Source of the DNA: Clostridiales bacterium
Lineage (GTDB): Bacteria; Bacillota; Clostridia; Oscillospirales; Butyricicoccaceae
Direction: 5' to 3'
DNA: 24,444 nt
Assembly: GCA_019421385.1 (NCBI GenBank)
Contig: JAHZFK010000027.1
Coordinates: forward strand, 9,946-34,389
Both the position numbers and the translations under genes were made by a program. Shown in pieces: positions 8,170 to 15,185 of this stretch (its first letter is position 1; every line of letters begins with the position of its first letter). The notes beneath the pieces were generated by a model. It was not told the DNA's origin. It worked only from the letters and a program-made list of their open reading frames with translations, and did not search any database.

Positions 8170-8913
8170 TCACATGTATTTTTTGATGGTTTCAAGATGT
8201 GCCTTAAGCTCATCAACCGAGCGTCCGGCAGGGGTTTCGGGTTCAGGCTCCGGCTTAGATTCAGGCTTTGCCTTTGCCACGAGCTTGTTCATAAGCGCAG
8301 CAGCAACAGCCTTGCTGGAAAACGCGTAGCTTTCCATCGGCGCTGCGGATTTCTTTTCATCCTCCAGCACGCCGTCAGAGAAGCCGAGCTCCATAGCCTT
8401 GTGCGCGTTCATCCATGTTTCCGCATCCATGAGATGCGAGAGCTTGGCGCGGGAGAGGCCGGTTTTGATTTCATAGGCGTTGATAATGCTCTCCTTGACT
8501 TCACTGAGCATCTCGATGGCCTTCTGCATATCTTCATGGTCTCCAAACGCCGCTGTTGCAGGATTGTGGATCATCATCAGCGCCGTGGGTGCCATGAGCA
8601 CCTTGGTACCGGCCATTGCGATGACGGAAGCAGCAGATGCTGCAATGCCATCGATTTTGACGGTAACGTCGCCTCTGTAATCCATGAGCATGGAATAAAT
8701 CTGGCTGGCCGCGATGCAATCGCCACCCGGAGAGTTGATCCAGATAGTGATCGGCCCGGAGCCTGCAAAAAGCTCATCCTTGAACATTGCCGGTGTGATA
8801 TCATCGTCAAACCAGCTTTCCTCGGCAATCGTGCCGTTAAGCTCAAGGACTCGTTCTGCGTCCGGGCTTTCGTCCGCCGCGTTCTTCCACACCCAGAACT
8901 TCTTGTTCTTCAT
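8170..8913 (-). CDS. ClpP-like prohead protease
   Basis: A 247-residue serine protease starting MKNKKFWVWKNAADESPDAE at ATG 8913, with AAAGGAGG nine bases upstream. The start lies inside the end of the portal gene (71-base overlap). The ClpP fold is clear: ITIWINSPGGDCIAASQIYS, the nucleophile region DGIAASAASVIAMAG with the catalytic Ser, the active-site His in LMMIHNP, and the Asp region HLMDAETWMNAHKAMELGF. The C-terminal tail is Pro/Glu-rich (AKPESKPEPEPETP), as is usual for phage ClpP-type proteases. It processes the capsid delta domain during prohead maturation. Portal, protease and capsid in this order is the standard HK97-like arrangement. Confidence 0.93.
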   Translation of the reverse strand: MKNKKFWVWKNAADESPDAERVLELNGTIAEESWFDDDITPAMFKDELFAGSGPITIWINSPGGDCIAASQIYSMLMDYRGDVTVKIDGIAASAASVIAMAGTKVLMAPTALMMIHNPATAAFGDHEDMQKAIEMLSEVKESIINAYEIKTGLSRAKLSHLMDAETWMNAHKAMELGFSDGVLEDEKKSAAPMESYAFSSKAVAAALMNKLVAKAKPESKPEPEPETPAGRSVDELKAHLETIKKYM

Positions 8914-10174
8914 CGGTGTTGTCCTCCTTTCCGTCATCGTTACTTGTATTTGCAAAAGCACCCGCGTCACCCAGCGGGAGCATATTGCCGTTAATGAGAT
9001 ACAGATCGCCGCCTTCCTCAGCAGGGATACGGTCGAGATTTTCGAGTTCCCGGATGTCATTTGCGCTCATCCAGCCGTTCTGCCTTGCTGTGGCATATCC
9101 GTTCATACGGCTCTGGTAATCGCCGCGAAGCAGGCCCTCCAGATTGAATTTAACGAAGTAGCGTTTCTTCTCATCCGGCGAGAGGAGCGTCCGATGTATG
9201 GACTGCTCCCAGCGCACTACCCACGGGTCCAGCGTGTATTTCACAAATTCCAGCGACTGCTGCTCAATATTAGAAAAGCTCGATTTCTCAAGGTCACCGA
9301 CCATGTGTGGCGGGACTCTGAAAATTCGAGCGATTTCATTGATCTGAAACTTTCTGGTCTCAAGGAACTGCGCCTGCTCCGGTGAAATGGAAATAGGCGT
9401 GTATTTCATGCCTTCTTCCAAAACGGCCACCTTGCCGGAATTGGAGCTGCTTCCGAATTGGCTCATCCATGCGTCTCTGACCTTCGCCGGGTCCTTGATT
9501 GTGCCGGGATGTTCCAGAACACCGGAAGGAGCAGCGCCGTTGGCAAAGAACTTAGAGCCGTATTCCTCAGTGGCAATTGCAAGGCCGATAGCGTTCTTGG
9601 CCATCGCAATCGGTGAGTAGCCGACCAGTCCGTCAAAGCCAAGGCCCGGAATATGCAGCACATCCGATGGCTGCAGTATCACGGTATTCCCTTTAGCGGT
9701 GGGAGCCTCGTCATTGGAGTGGCTGTACTGGTAATACAGATGACCGTTGTTATCGCGGTTGACCTGCATCTTGTTTGGCATCAGCGGATACAGTGCTACG
9801 ACCTCATCCTTGCCGTTACGGATGACCTGCGCATAGGCATTTCCCCACAAAAGCAGGTGTGTCATGAGCGTTTCCCTGAAGACGAATGAGCTCATCTCCG
9901 GATTCGGCTCATCGTGGAGCAGGTGATAAAGCGGGTGCTGCATCGCTTTTTCCTTGCCGCCGTCGTCCTTGTATTGGTAGACCTGCAGTGGAAGTCCTGC
10001 GATGGCTTCCGACAGAATACGCACACAGGCATAGACCGCCGTCATCTGCATGGCAGAGCGTTCCGTTACAACCTTGCCGGAAGAGCTGCCGCCCATATAA
10101 AAGGCATAGCTCGAACCGGCTGTTCTGTCGGTGGGCTTATCCCTTGAGCGAAAGAGGCCACTGAATATTCCCAT
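8843..10174 (-). CDS. Portal protein (HK97 type)
   Basis: A 443-residue portal subunit, MGIFSGLFRSRDKPTDRTAG, with ATG 10174 behind AAAGGACGG. Family features in order: SAMQMTAVYACVRILSEAIA at about 41-60, the LPLQVYQ strand, HPLYHLLHDEPNPEMSSF, the wing segment LWGNAYAQVIRNG, DVLHIPG, the GVLEHPG turn, and the late helix RIFRVPPHMVGDLEKSSFSNIEQQSLEFV. Twelve subunits form the ring through which terminase pumps DNA. The C-terminus is acidic and then basic (EEQEVLGVEERGGRKPGRR) and overlaps the protease start. The frame is intact and the length normal. Confidence 0.95.
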   Translation of the reverse strand: MGIFSGLFRSRDKPTDRTAGSSYAFYMGGSSSGKVVTERSAMQMTAVYACVRILSEAIAGLPLQVYQYKDDGGKEKAMQHPLYHLLHDEPNPEMSSFVFRETLMTHLLLWGNAYAQVIRNGKDEVVALYPLMPNKMQVNRDNNGHLYYQYSHSNDEAPTAKGNTVILQPSDVLHIPGLGFDGLVGYSPIAMAKNAIGLAIATEEYGSKFFANGAAPSGVLEHPGTIKDPAKVRDAWMSQFGSSSNSGKVAVLEEGMKYTPISISPEQAQFLETRKFQINEIARIFRVPPHMVGDLEKSSFSNIEQQSLEFVKYTLDPWVVRWEQSIHRTLLSPDEKKRYFVKFNLEGLLRGDYQSRMNGYATARQNGWMSANDIRELENLDRIPAEEGGDLYLINGNMLPLGDAGAFANTSNDDGKEDNTDEEQEVLGVEERGGRKPGRRTSP

Positions 10175-10191
10175 AGTTGATCACCGTCCTT

Positions 10192-11793
10192 TCAGATAAA
10201 CAAAAGCCCGCGAGTATCGTAGACACTCTCGGACGTATCATTGCCGCAGCGGATAGCGCGATCCAGCGCCATTACCGTCGCCACGGCACCGTCAATTTTC
10301 TCAGTTGATTTTTCCTTGTCCGGCTTGATGTTGCCTGCCGGATCGGTGCGGATATAAATGTTATCCATCATCCAGTGAAGCACCGGATGACCGCCGTGGG
10401 CGATGCGTTCCTCCAGTACCAGCTTCATAAGTTCCTTTGTCGGTGGGCTCATATCTTTAAAGCCCTGTCCGAAAGGCACGACCGTAAAGCCCATGCCTTC
10501 GAGGTTTTGTACCATCTGGACAGCTCCCCAGCGGTCAAAGGCGATCTCGCGGATATTGAAGCGTTCACCCAGACGTTCGATGAACTTATCGATGTAGCCG
10601 TAGTGGACCACGTTGCCCTCGGTGGTTTGCAAAAAGCCCTGACGCTCCCACACATCGTAAGGAACATGATCGCGCCGGACACGCAGGTCGAGCTGTTCTT
10701 CCGGTATCCAGAAGTACGGCAGGATCACATATTTATCCGTTTCATCCTCCGGTGGAAACACCAGCACAAAGGCTGTGATATCCGTAGTGGAGGACAGGTC
10801 CAGACCGCCATAACAAACGCGGCCTTCCAGATCATCCTCATTTACGGCAAACGAACACTTATCCCATTTGTCCATCGGCATCCACCGGGCAGCCTGTTTT
10901 ACCCATTGATTGAGCCTTAGCTGCCGGAAAGAGTTCTCCTCGGCGGGATTTTGCTTTGCCGATTCGCATGCGGCCTTCACTTTATCGATGCCGACCGTAA
11001 TGCCGAGAGAGGGGTTTGCCTTTTTCCACACCTTCGGGTCCGTCCAGTCATCGCTTTCATCCGCGCCGTAGATCACTGGATAGAAGGTCGGATCAACTTT
11101 GCGACCGGCCAGAATATCCAGCGCCTTCTGGTGCGTTTCATAGCAGATGGACTTTGTATCTGTACCGGCTGTGGTAATCAGGAAATACAGCGGCTGCATT
11201 CTGGCATCACCGGAGCCCTTGGTCATAACATCAAAGAGCTTTCGGTTGGGCTGGGTATGCAGCTCATCAAAGACCACGCCGTGTATATTGAAGCCATGTT
11301 TCGAGTAGGCTTCTGCGGAAAGCACCTGATAGAAGCTGTTGGTCGGCGCATATACAATACGCTTGGTCGCCGTCAGGATTTTTACACGCCGGTTGAGCGC
11401 CGGACACATCCGGACCATATCGGCGGCCACCTCGAAAACGATGGACGCCTGCTGGCGGTCCGCAGCGCAGCCGTAGACCTCCGCACGTTCCTCACCGTCG
11501 CCGCATGTAAGAAGCAGGGCCACCGCAGCGGCCAGCTCCGATTTACCCATTTTCTTGGGTATCTCAATGTAGGCGGTGTTGAACTGACGATAGCCGTTGG
11601 GCTTGAGCGTTCCGAAGATATCCCGGATAATCTGCTCCTGCCAGTCAATCAGCTCGAAGGGCTTTCCTGCCCACGTGCCTTTGGTATGGCAGAGGCATTC
11701 AATGAAGCCGACTGCATAATCCGCAGCGTCCTGATCGTAGTAGGAATCCTTGGCGCGAAACTGCGTCGGTTTGTATTTTTTCAGCTTACGGAT
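10192..11793 (-). CDS. terL: Terminase large subunit, non-canonical ATC at the start position
   Basis: The packaging motor ATPase and nuclease. The frame is open from 11793 to 10192, which would give 533 residues, normal for the family. The ATPase domain carries IEIPKKMGKSELAAA (Walker A-like, about 74-88) and GVVFDELH (Walker B and catalytic Glu, about 172-179). The nuclease domain carries GGLDLSSTTDITAFV and the later Asp in STEKIDGAVATVMALDRAI. A perfect AAGGAGGTGA sits upstream, but the codon at the expected start (followed by RKLKKYKPTQ) is ATC, and no ATG, GTG or TTG occurs in frame before ATG 11550. Starting there would delete everything up to the Walker A motif, including the adenine-binding region. 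Either ATC is used, or the start was lost or misread. Confidence 0.93.
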   Translation of the reverse strand: MRKLKKYKPTQFRAKDSYYDQDAADYAVGFIECLCHTKGTWAGKPFELIDWQEQIIRDIFGTLKPNGYRQFNTAYIEIPKKMGKSELAAAVALLLTCGDGEERAEVYGCAADRQQASIVFEVAADMVRMCPALNRRVKILTATKRIVYAPTNSFYQVLSAEAYSKHGFNIHGVVFDELHTQPNRKLFDVMTKGSGDARMQPLYFLITTAGTDTKSICYETHQKALDILAGRKVDPTFYPVIYGADESDDWTDPKVWKKANPSLGITVGIDKVKAACESAKQNPAEENSFRQLRLNQWVKQAARWMPMDKWDKCSFAVNEDDLEGRVCYGGLDLSSTTDITAFVLVFPPEDETDKYVILPYFWIPEEQLDLRVRRDHVPYDVWERQGFLQTTEGNVVHYGYIDKFIERLGERFNIREIAFDRWGAVQMVQNLEGMGFTVVPFGQGFKDMSPPTKELMKLVLEERIAHGGHPVLHWMMDNIYIRTDPAGNIKPDKEKSTEKIDGAVATVMALDRAIRCGNDTSESVYDTRGLLFI

Positions 11794-11820
11794 AGCAGGT
11801 CACCTCCTTCAAAAAAGCAT

Positions 11821-11845
11821 AAAAATAAGCCGCCATCAGCGACTT
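11821..11845 (-). terminator. Possible Rho-independent terminator before the large terminase gene
   Basis: On the minus strand, AAGTCGC (11845-11839) and GCGGCTT (11833-11827) can form a 7-bp stem with one G-T pair and a TGATG loop, followed by ATTTTTATG and then a further run of T. It lies in the 114-base gap between the small gene ending at 11908 and the terminase ribosome binding site. The stem is short, so the call is tentative. No clear promoter is visible between it and the terminase. Confidence 0.4.
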
Positions 11846-11907
11846 TCTCCGTAACGAGGAACAGAGCCATCCGGCTCGGTCCCAAGGGCATATTCAAATG
11901 CCGGTGT

Positions 11908-12156
11908 TTAGTTGTAGTTGTTCAGCAGGATGCAAAGCGCCATCTCTGCTTCCTTGCAGGTGGGCTCCACGTCCCAGCCTCTGTCGTAGTTGCACACGAT
12001 CTGACCGTCAATCCTGATCATCAGCTTGCTGATCTTGCCACCGTTGATCCCGTAGGCCTCGCTGGGTTCCTCGTAGTGTTTTACCCAATAGTGGCAGACC
12101 GTGTATTTATCTTTGATGTTCGCATCCGGGATGCCGATGGTTCCTTCGCTCCACAT
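11908..12156 (-). CDS. Small conserved phage protein (DUF7678-like)
   Basis: An 82-residue protein, MWSEGTIGIPDANIKDKY, from ATG 12156 to TAA 11908. The core HYWVKHYEEPSEAYGINGGKISKLM with the segment CNYDRGWDVEPT looks like a small, beta-rich conserved protein found beside terminase genes in Firmicutes phages. I recognise it as DUF7678-like from memory of such sequences, without a search. The ribosome binding site is weak (ACCGGAT), and the start is only nine bases after the upstream stop, so translation is probably coupled. No function is known. Confidence 0.7.
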   Translation of the reverse strand: MWSEGTIGIPDANIKDKYTVCHYWVKHYEEPSEAYGINGGKISKLMIRIDGQIVCNYDRGWDVEPTCKEAEMALCILLNNYN

Positions 12157-12165
12157 ATCCGGTAA

Positions 12166-12639
12166 TTAGTTCAGCTGGAAGCGGATGTCCATGATCTCGG
12201 TGGGCTCCTCGTCTCCCCAGCGGGTTTCCTGCCTCGTGATGGTGCAAAGCCCGATCATCGTGCAGCCCTGTGCGGCAAAGGCGTGAAGGTTTTCCATCAC
12301 TGCTGTACTCTGGTTGGTGTAAACGAAGCTCGTAATCCCGGCGCAGCGGAGTGTGTCGATGAAGTCCTTGACTTCCTTATCCCAAAGGAAATCGTCCATC
12401 TCCAGCTCGTCCTCCTTGCGGCTGATGCTCTGCGCCCAAGCGCGGTAGGCTTTGCGGGCTCCCTGCTCGAAGGGAAATTTCATTGCTTCCTTCTCAGCGT
12501 ACCATTTTTTCAATTCTTCGCTGTCCCAGCCGTATGTGTCGATGGTGTGCTGCTTGCGGCCCTCGTGGGCTGCGCGACGCTCCTCGTATTCGTGGCCGAT
12601 GCGCTTCAGGTTTTCAAAGTATGTGTTGTTTGCGTTCAT
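12166..12639 (-). CDS. Hypothetical phage protein behind promoter-like repeat copy 1
   Basis: A 157-residue protein, MNANNTYFENLKRIGHEYEE, starting at ATG 12639 after GGAGGTAAACACC; an in-frame start at 12672 lacks this site. The N-terminal 70 residues are charged and helical (EERRAAHEGRKQHTIDTYGW, EELKKWYAEKEAMKFPF). The C-terminal half is alpha/beta (DFIDTLRCAGITSFVYTNQS, AAQGCTMIGLCTITRQE). I do not recognise a named domain. The gene has its own 36-bp promoter-like element at 12667-12702 and leads a short group of accessory genes before the terminase. Confidence 0.75.
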   Translation of the reverse strand: MNANNTYFENLKRIGHEYEERRAAHEGRKQHTIDTYGWDSEELKKWYAEKEAMKFPFEQGARKAYRAWAQSISRKEDELEMDDFLWDKEVKDFIDTLRCAGITSFVYTNQSTAVMENLHAFAAQGCTMIGLCTITRQETRWGDEEPTEIMDIRFQLN

Positions 12640-12666
12640 GGTGTTTACCTCCGTTCGTTTTGGTAT

Positions 12667-12702
12667 GTACATATATCACTCTGAAGGCACAGAATAGCAA
12701 GC
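12667..12702 (-). promoter_or_regulatory. Promoter-like repeat, copy 1
   Basis: On the minus strand the element starts GCTTGCTATT and ends TTCAGAGTGATATATGTAC. TTGCTA could be a -35 and TGATATATG an extended -10, 19 bases apart. It is 31/36 identical to copy 2 at 13867-13902 and lies about 28 bases before the ATG at 12639. The left part together with flanking bases forms a palindrome, AATAGC-TT-GCTATT, which could be an operator. That both copies precede a gene start at about the same distance supports a regulatory role. Confidence 0.6.
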
Positions 12703-12762
12703 TATTTCTGCCATATTCCGGGGCATAATCTACACAAAAATCCGAGCAGAAAACTGTGTAAT

Positions 12763-12939
12763 TTATGCCTCGCCGGTCAGAATGAAATGTACATATTCCT
12801 TGCGGTTTTCTTCGAGGTAAACGACCAGCTCGTAGAAGTCGCGCTCGTAGGCAAGGCACTGGACCGTATTCACATCAAACATGTTCGTCAGGCCCGTATC
12901 GCGGATCTCCAGAATCTGTTCCTTAACCGTGTCAGTCAT
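12763..12939 (-). CDS. DUF5049-like small protein
   Basis: A 58-residue protein, MTDTVKEQILEIRDTGLTNM, from ATG 12939 behind AAGGTGGTGG to TAA 12763. The whole length matches the DUF5049 pattern: N-terminal helix ending in IRDTGLTNMFD, then NTVQCLAYERDFYELVVYL and ENRKEYVHFILTG. Such proteins are short, widespread in Firmicutes phages, and of unknown function. Its start overlaps the end of the upstream DUF4314 gene by eight bases, so the two are likely co-translated. Confidence 0.8.
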   Translation of the reverse strand: MTDTVKEQILEIRDTGLTNMFDVNTVQCLAYERDFYELVVYLEENRKEYVHFILTGEA

Positions 12940-13160
12940 GATCCGCCACCACCTTGCATTCATCTTCACCGTAGGCAACGGAAAGGCCGCTGCCGTTATC
13001 CCAATGCACCATGATGGAGCCAATATCGTCCACGCCGATGACGGTGCCCTTGGTCCCGATGGGAGAAGCCTGCACATCATCCATCTTCAAAAGTTCGACG
13101 CGGGTTCCGGGCTTGAAACGCTCACGCAGCGCCTGCAGGCGTTCTTTGAATCACTCGCAT
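12932..13160 (-). pseudogene. DUF4314-like small protein, apparently frameshifted at its start
   Basis: The minus-strand frame ending at 12932 encodes a full DUF4314-like domain: FKERLQALRERFKPGTRVEL, then DDVQASPIGTKGTVIGVDD and GSIMVHWDNGSGLSVAYGED. The frame is closed by TGA (13153-13151) immediately before the F codon and has no usable start there. A good start exists one frame away: AAAGGAGGTGGAAGT followed by ATG 13160 (ATG CGA GTG). One extra base between that ATG and the TTC codon at 13150 would explain the break; removing it gives a 75-residue protein. An internal ATG at 13084 would start inside the domain. Family call is good; the disruption is seen directly. Confidence 0.75.
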
Positions 13161-13837
13161 ACTTCCACCTCCTTTGCCGGTGCGCCGTTACGGAAGGCGG
13201 AGCTTCCGGAGAGATTGCGGAGCAGGATTTTGCGCTCCGTTTTGTAGTCCGCACCGATAAAGCCGAGGCGGAGCAGGAAGCATCGGAAGGCATACTTTTC
13301 GTTGTCGGTATCCTTTTCCTTTGCGGTCACACGCTTGGCGTTCCTTGCCATCTCGCAGAGCGCGGCGATGAAGTGGGTGTAGGCCCGAACCTCATCCGCG
13401 TCAAGCTCGGTTGTAAACCAAGGGAAGGAAATCTTGTCGTCTTCCTCGGTGATCGGAAGGTCCGTCACACCCAGCGCCTTTTTGATCAGGCTGCCTTTGG
13501 CCTCGATGAGCTTATGCAGGTTATCGAGGGAGCTTTCTGTGAAGCTGGCCTTCGGCATCTGCACCACCAGTCCGTATTCATCAGAAGCGGCTTCCGGCAT
13601 CGTGTCCTCGGCAGCGGTGTAGCCTGCGTCTCTGAGTGCGGCTTTCACCGCCTCGATGGTTGCCTCGTTGGTGCGCTCGTCCCAGACCATCGTGCCATCT
13701 TTTTCGACGGTGATATCACTGATGACATAAGCGCAGGTCGGCATGCGCATGTACACGGGCTTCATTCCAATAGTGTCGGAAATGATCCAGACCAGAGCCT
13801 TGCGCTCATCTCCGGTTACGTTGTAGGTTGTTTTCAT
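13151..13837 (-). CDS. Conserved phage protein of the 'virulence-related' annotation group
   Basis: A 228-residue protein starting MKTTYNVTGDERKALVWIIS at ATG 13837 after AAAGGAGGATTTCCC. The N-terminal part (about 1-75) and the motif EATIEAVKAALRDAGYTAAE resemble proteins often labelled virulence-related in Clostridia prophages, a historical label with no demonstrated activity. The C-terminal part from about residue 90 is helical and charged, and ends EVEVCE. Promoter-like copy 2 lies just upstream, and upstream sequence could mask its ribosome binding site. It overlaps the DUF4314 gene start. Confidence 0.7.
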   Translation of the reverse strand: MKTTYNVTGDERKALVWIISDTIGMKPVYMRMPTCAYVISDITVEKDGTMVWDERTNEATIEAVKAALRDAGYTAAEDTMPEAASDEYGLVVQMPKASFTESSLDNLHKLIEAKGSLIKKALGVTDLPITEEDDKISFPWFTTELDADEVRAYTHFIAALCEMARNAKRVTAKEKDTDNEKYAFRCFLLRLGFIGADYKTERKILLRNLSGSSAFRNGAPAKEVEVCE

Positions 13838-13840
13838 GGG

Positions 13841-13944
13841 AAATCCTCCTTTATGTTTTTTTGTAGGTACATATATCACTCTGAATGCCTGTAATAGCAA
13901 GCATTTTCGGGAAAATATAGGTACCAAATCTGGCCGGAGGATTT
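13841..13944 (-). repeat. Nested inverted repeats around the 13837 ribosome binding site
   Basis: Outer arms are a perfect 9-bp inverted repeat: AAATCCTCC on the upstream side of the minus-strand RNA (13944-13936) is complementary to GGAGGATTT (13849-13841), which is the ribosome binding site of the next gene. Inner arms, GGTACCTATAT (13925-13915) and ATATATGTACC (13876-13866), pair at 10 of 11 positions. The promoter-like copy 2 lies between the arms. Confidence 0.6.
13867..13902 (-). promoter_or_regulatory. Promoter-like repeat, copy 2
   Basis: Minus-strand element GCTTGCTATT...TTCAGAGTGATATATGTAC, 31/36 identical to copy 1 and exactly 1200 bases from it. It carries the same TTGCTA and TGATATATG hexamers and lies about 29 bases before the ATG at 13837. 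It is flanked by nested inverted repeats that involve the ribosome binding site of that gene (13841-13944). Confidence 0.6.
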
Positions 13945-13949
13945 TGTGG

Positions 13950-15185
13950 TTATTCGTCGATTACTGACACATCCTCATAGGCGTAGGTCAGACCGTCGCG
14001 CTGCAGCGTTACATCGTCAGCGGAACCGACCTGTTCGATGTAGCGCTTTACGATCACATCGCAGAATTTCTCATCCAGCTCTATGGTGTAGCAGGAACGG
14101 TCCGATTGCTCACAGGCAATGAGTGTGGAGCCGGAGCCGCCGAAGGGATCGAGCACCAGCGTATTGCTCATGCTTGAGTTCATGATCGGATAGGCCAGCA
14201 GCGCTATCGGCTTCATGGTCGGGTGGTCGCCATTCTTCTTGGGCTTGTCATATTCCCAGACGGTGGTTTCTTTCCGGCCTGCGTACCATTCATGCTTGCC
14301 GGACTTCTTCCAGCCAAAGAGGACGGGGTCATGAATCCATTGGTACGCACTGCGGCCCAGCACCAGCGAGTTCTTTTTCCAGATGCAGCAGCCGGAGAGG
14401 TAGAAGCCCGCGTCGGCAAATGCCCTGCGAAAATTCAATCCTTCGGTGTCCGCGTGGAATACATATATGGAGGCATCATCCGCCATAGCTTTTTCCGTAA
14501 GAGTAAAAGCGTCCAGCAGGAATTGATAAAAAGCATCGTTTGCCATATTATCATTTTTGATCTTACCGGCGCTGCCCTCATAGTTCACATTGTATGGCGG
14601 GTCAGTCACCACGAGATTTGCCTTGGCTCCTGCCATCAGAAGCTCGAAGGTTTCTGCCTTGGTGGAGTCGCCGCATACCAGTCGGTGGCGGCCCAGCGTC
14701 CATATATCACCGGGCTTTGTGATGGCAGGCTTTTTGAGTTCTTCCTCTACATCAAAATCATCATCGTGAATGCCGTCCTTCAGGCTATCCTTAAACAGGT
14801 CATCCAGCTCGGCGGGCTCGAAACCGGTGAGGGAAACATCAAAATCCGCTCCCTGTAGATCGGCAATGAGCAAGGCCAGCTTGTCTTTATCCCAATCGCC
14901 GGAGATCTTGTTGAGCGCAACGTTGAGGGCCTTTTCCTTTTCTTCGGAAAGATCCACAACGACGCATTCGACCTCATCAATGCCCATGTCAATCAGCACC
15001 TTCAAACGCTGATGTCCGCCAACCACGCGACCGGTCGCTTGATTCCAGATGACGGGCTCTACATAGCCGAACTGTTCAATGGAGCGTTTCAGCTTTTCAT
15101 ATTCAGGATCACCGGACTTCAAATCCTTACGCGGGTTATATTCCGCAGGCAGAAGCTCTGTAACTTTCTTTTTCTCTATTATCAT
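13950..15185 (-). CDS. ParB-domain DNA adenine/cytosine N-methyltransferase
   Basis: A 411-residue protein starting MIIEKKKVTELLPAEYNPRK at ATG 15185, overlapping the metK stop in ATATGA. Residues 1-110 are a ParB/Sulfiredoxin-type domain with the GGHQRL box at 56-61. Residues of about 160-395 are an N6-adenine/N4-cytosine methyltransferase: catalytic TDPPYNVNYEG at about 194-204, then the SAM-binding LDPFGGSGSTLIACE near 345-359. Catalytic motif before SAM motif gives the beta-class order. It likely methylates phage DNA, for protection from host restriction or for regulation; the target is not predictable. The neighbouring SAM synthetase suggests a local cofactor supply. Confidence 0.93.
   Translation of the reverse strand: MIIEKKKVTELLPAEYNPRKDLKSGDPEYEKLKRSIEQFGYVEPVIWNQATGRVVGGHQRLKVLIDMGIDEVECVVVDLSEEKEKALNVALNKISGDWDKDKLALLIADLQGADFDVSLTGFEPAELDDLFKDSLKDGIHDDDFDVEEELKKPAITKPGDIWTLGRHRLVCGDSTKAETFELLMAGAKANLVVTDPPYNVNYEGSAGKIKNDNMANDAFYQFLLDAFTLTEKAMADDASIYVFHADTEGLNFRRAFADAGFYLSGCCIWKKNSLVLGRSAYQWIHDPVLFGWKKSGKHEWYAGRKETTVWEYDKPKKNGDHPTMKPIALLAYPIMNSSMSNTLVLDPFGGSGSTLIACEQSDRSCYTIELDEKFCDVIVKRYIEQVGSADDVTLQRDGLTYAYEDVSVIDE

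Noticed and set aside
11836..11907. Open in-frame stretch after the 11908 stop reading PAFEYALGTEPDGSVPRYG
   Set aside because: Looks protein-like, but has no start codon and is separated by TAA; may be a gene remnant, not enough to annotate.
10951..12165. Plus-strand open frame of 404 codons opposite the terminase
   Set aside because: Antisense to terL and the small gene; protein shows no family features.
12881..13894. Plus-strand open frame of 337 codons across several small genes
   Set aside because: Antisense to three minus-strand genes with ribosome binding sites and recognisable domains; no support for expression.
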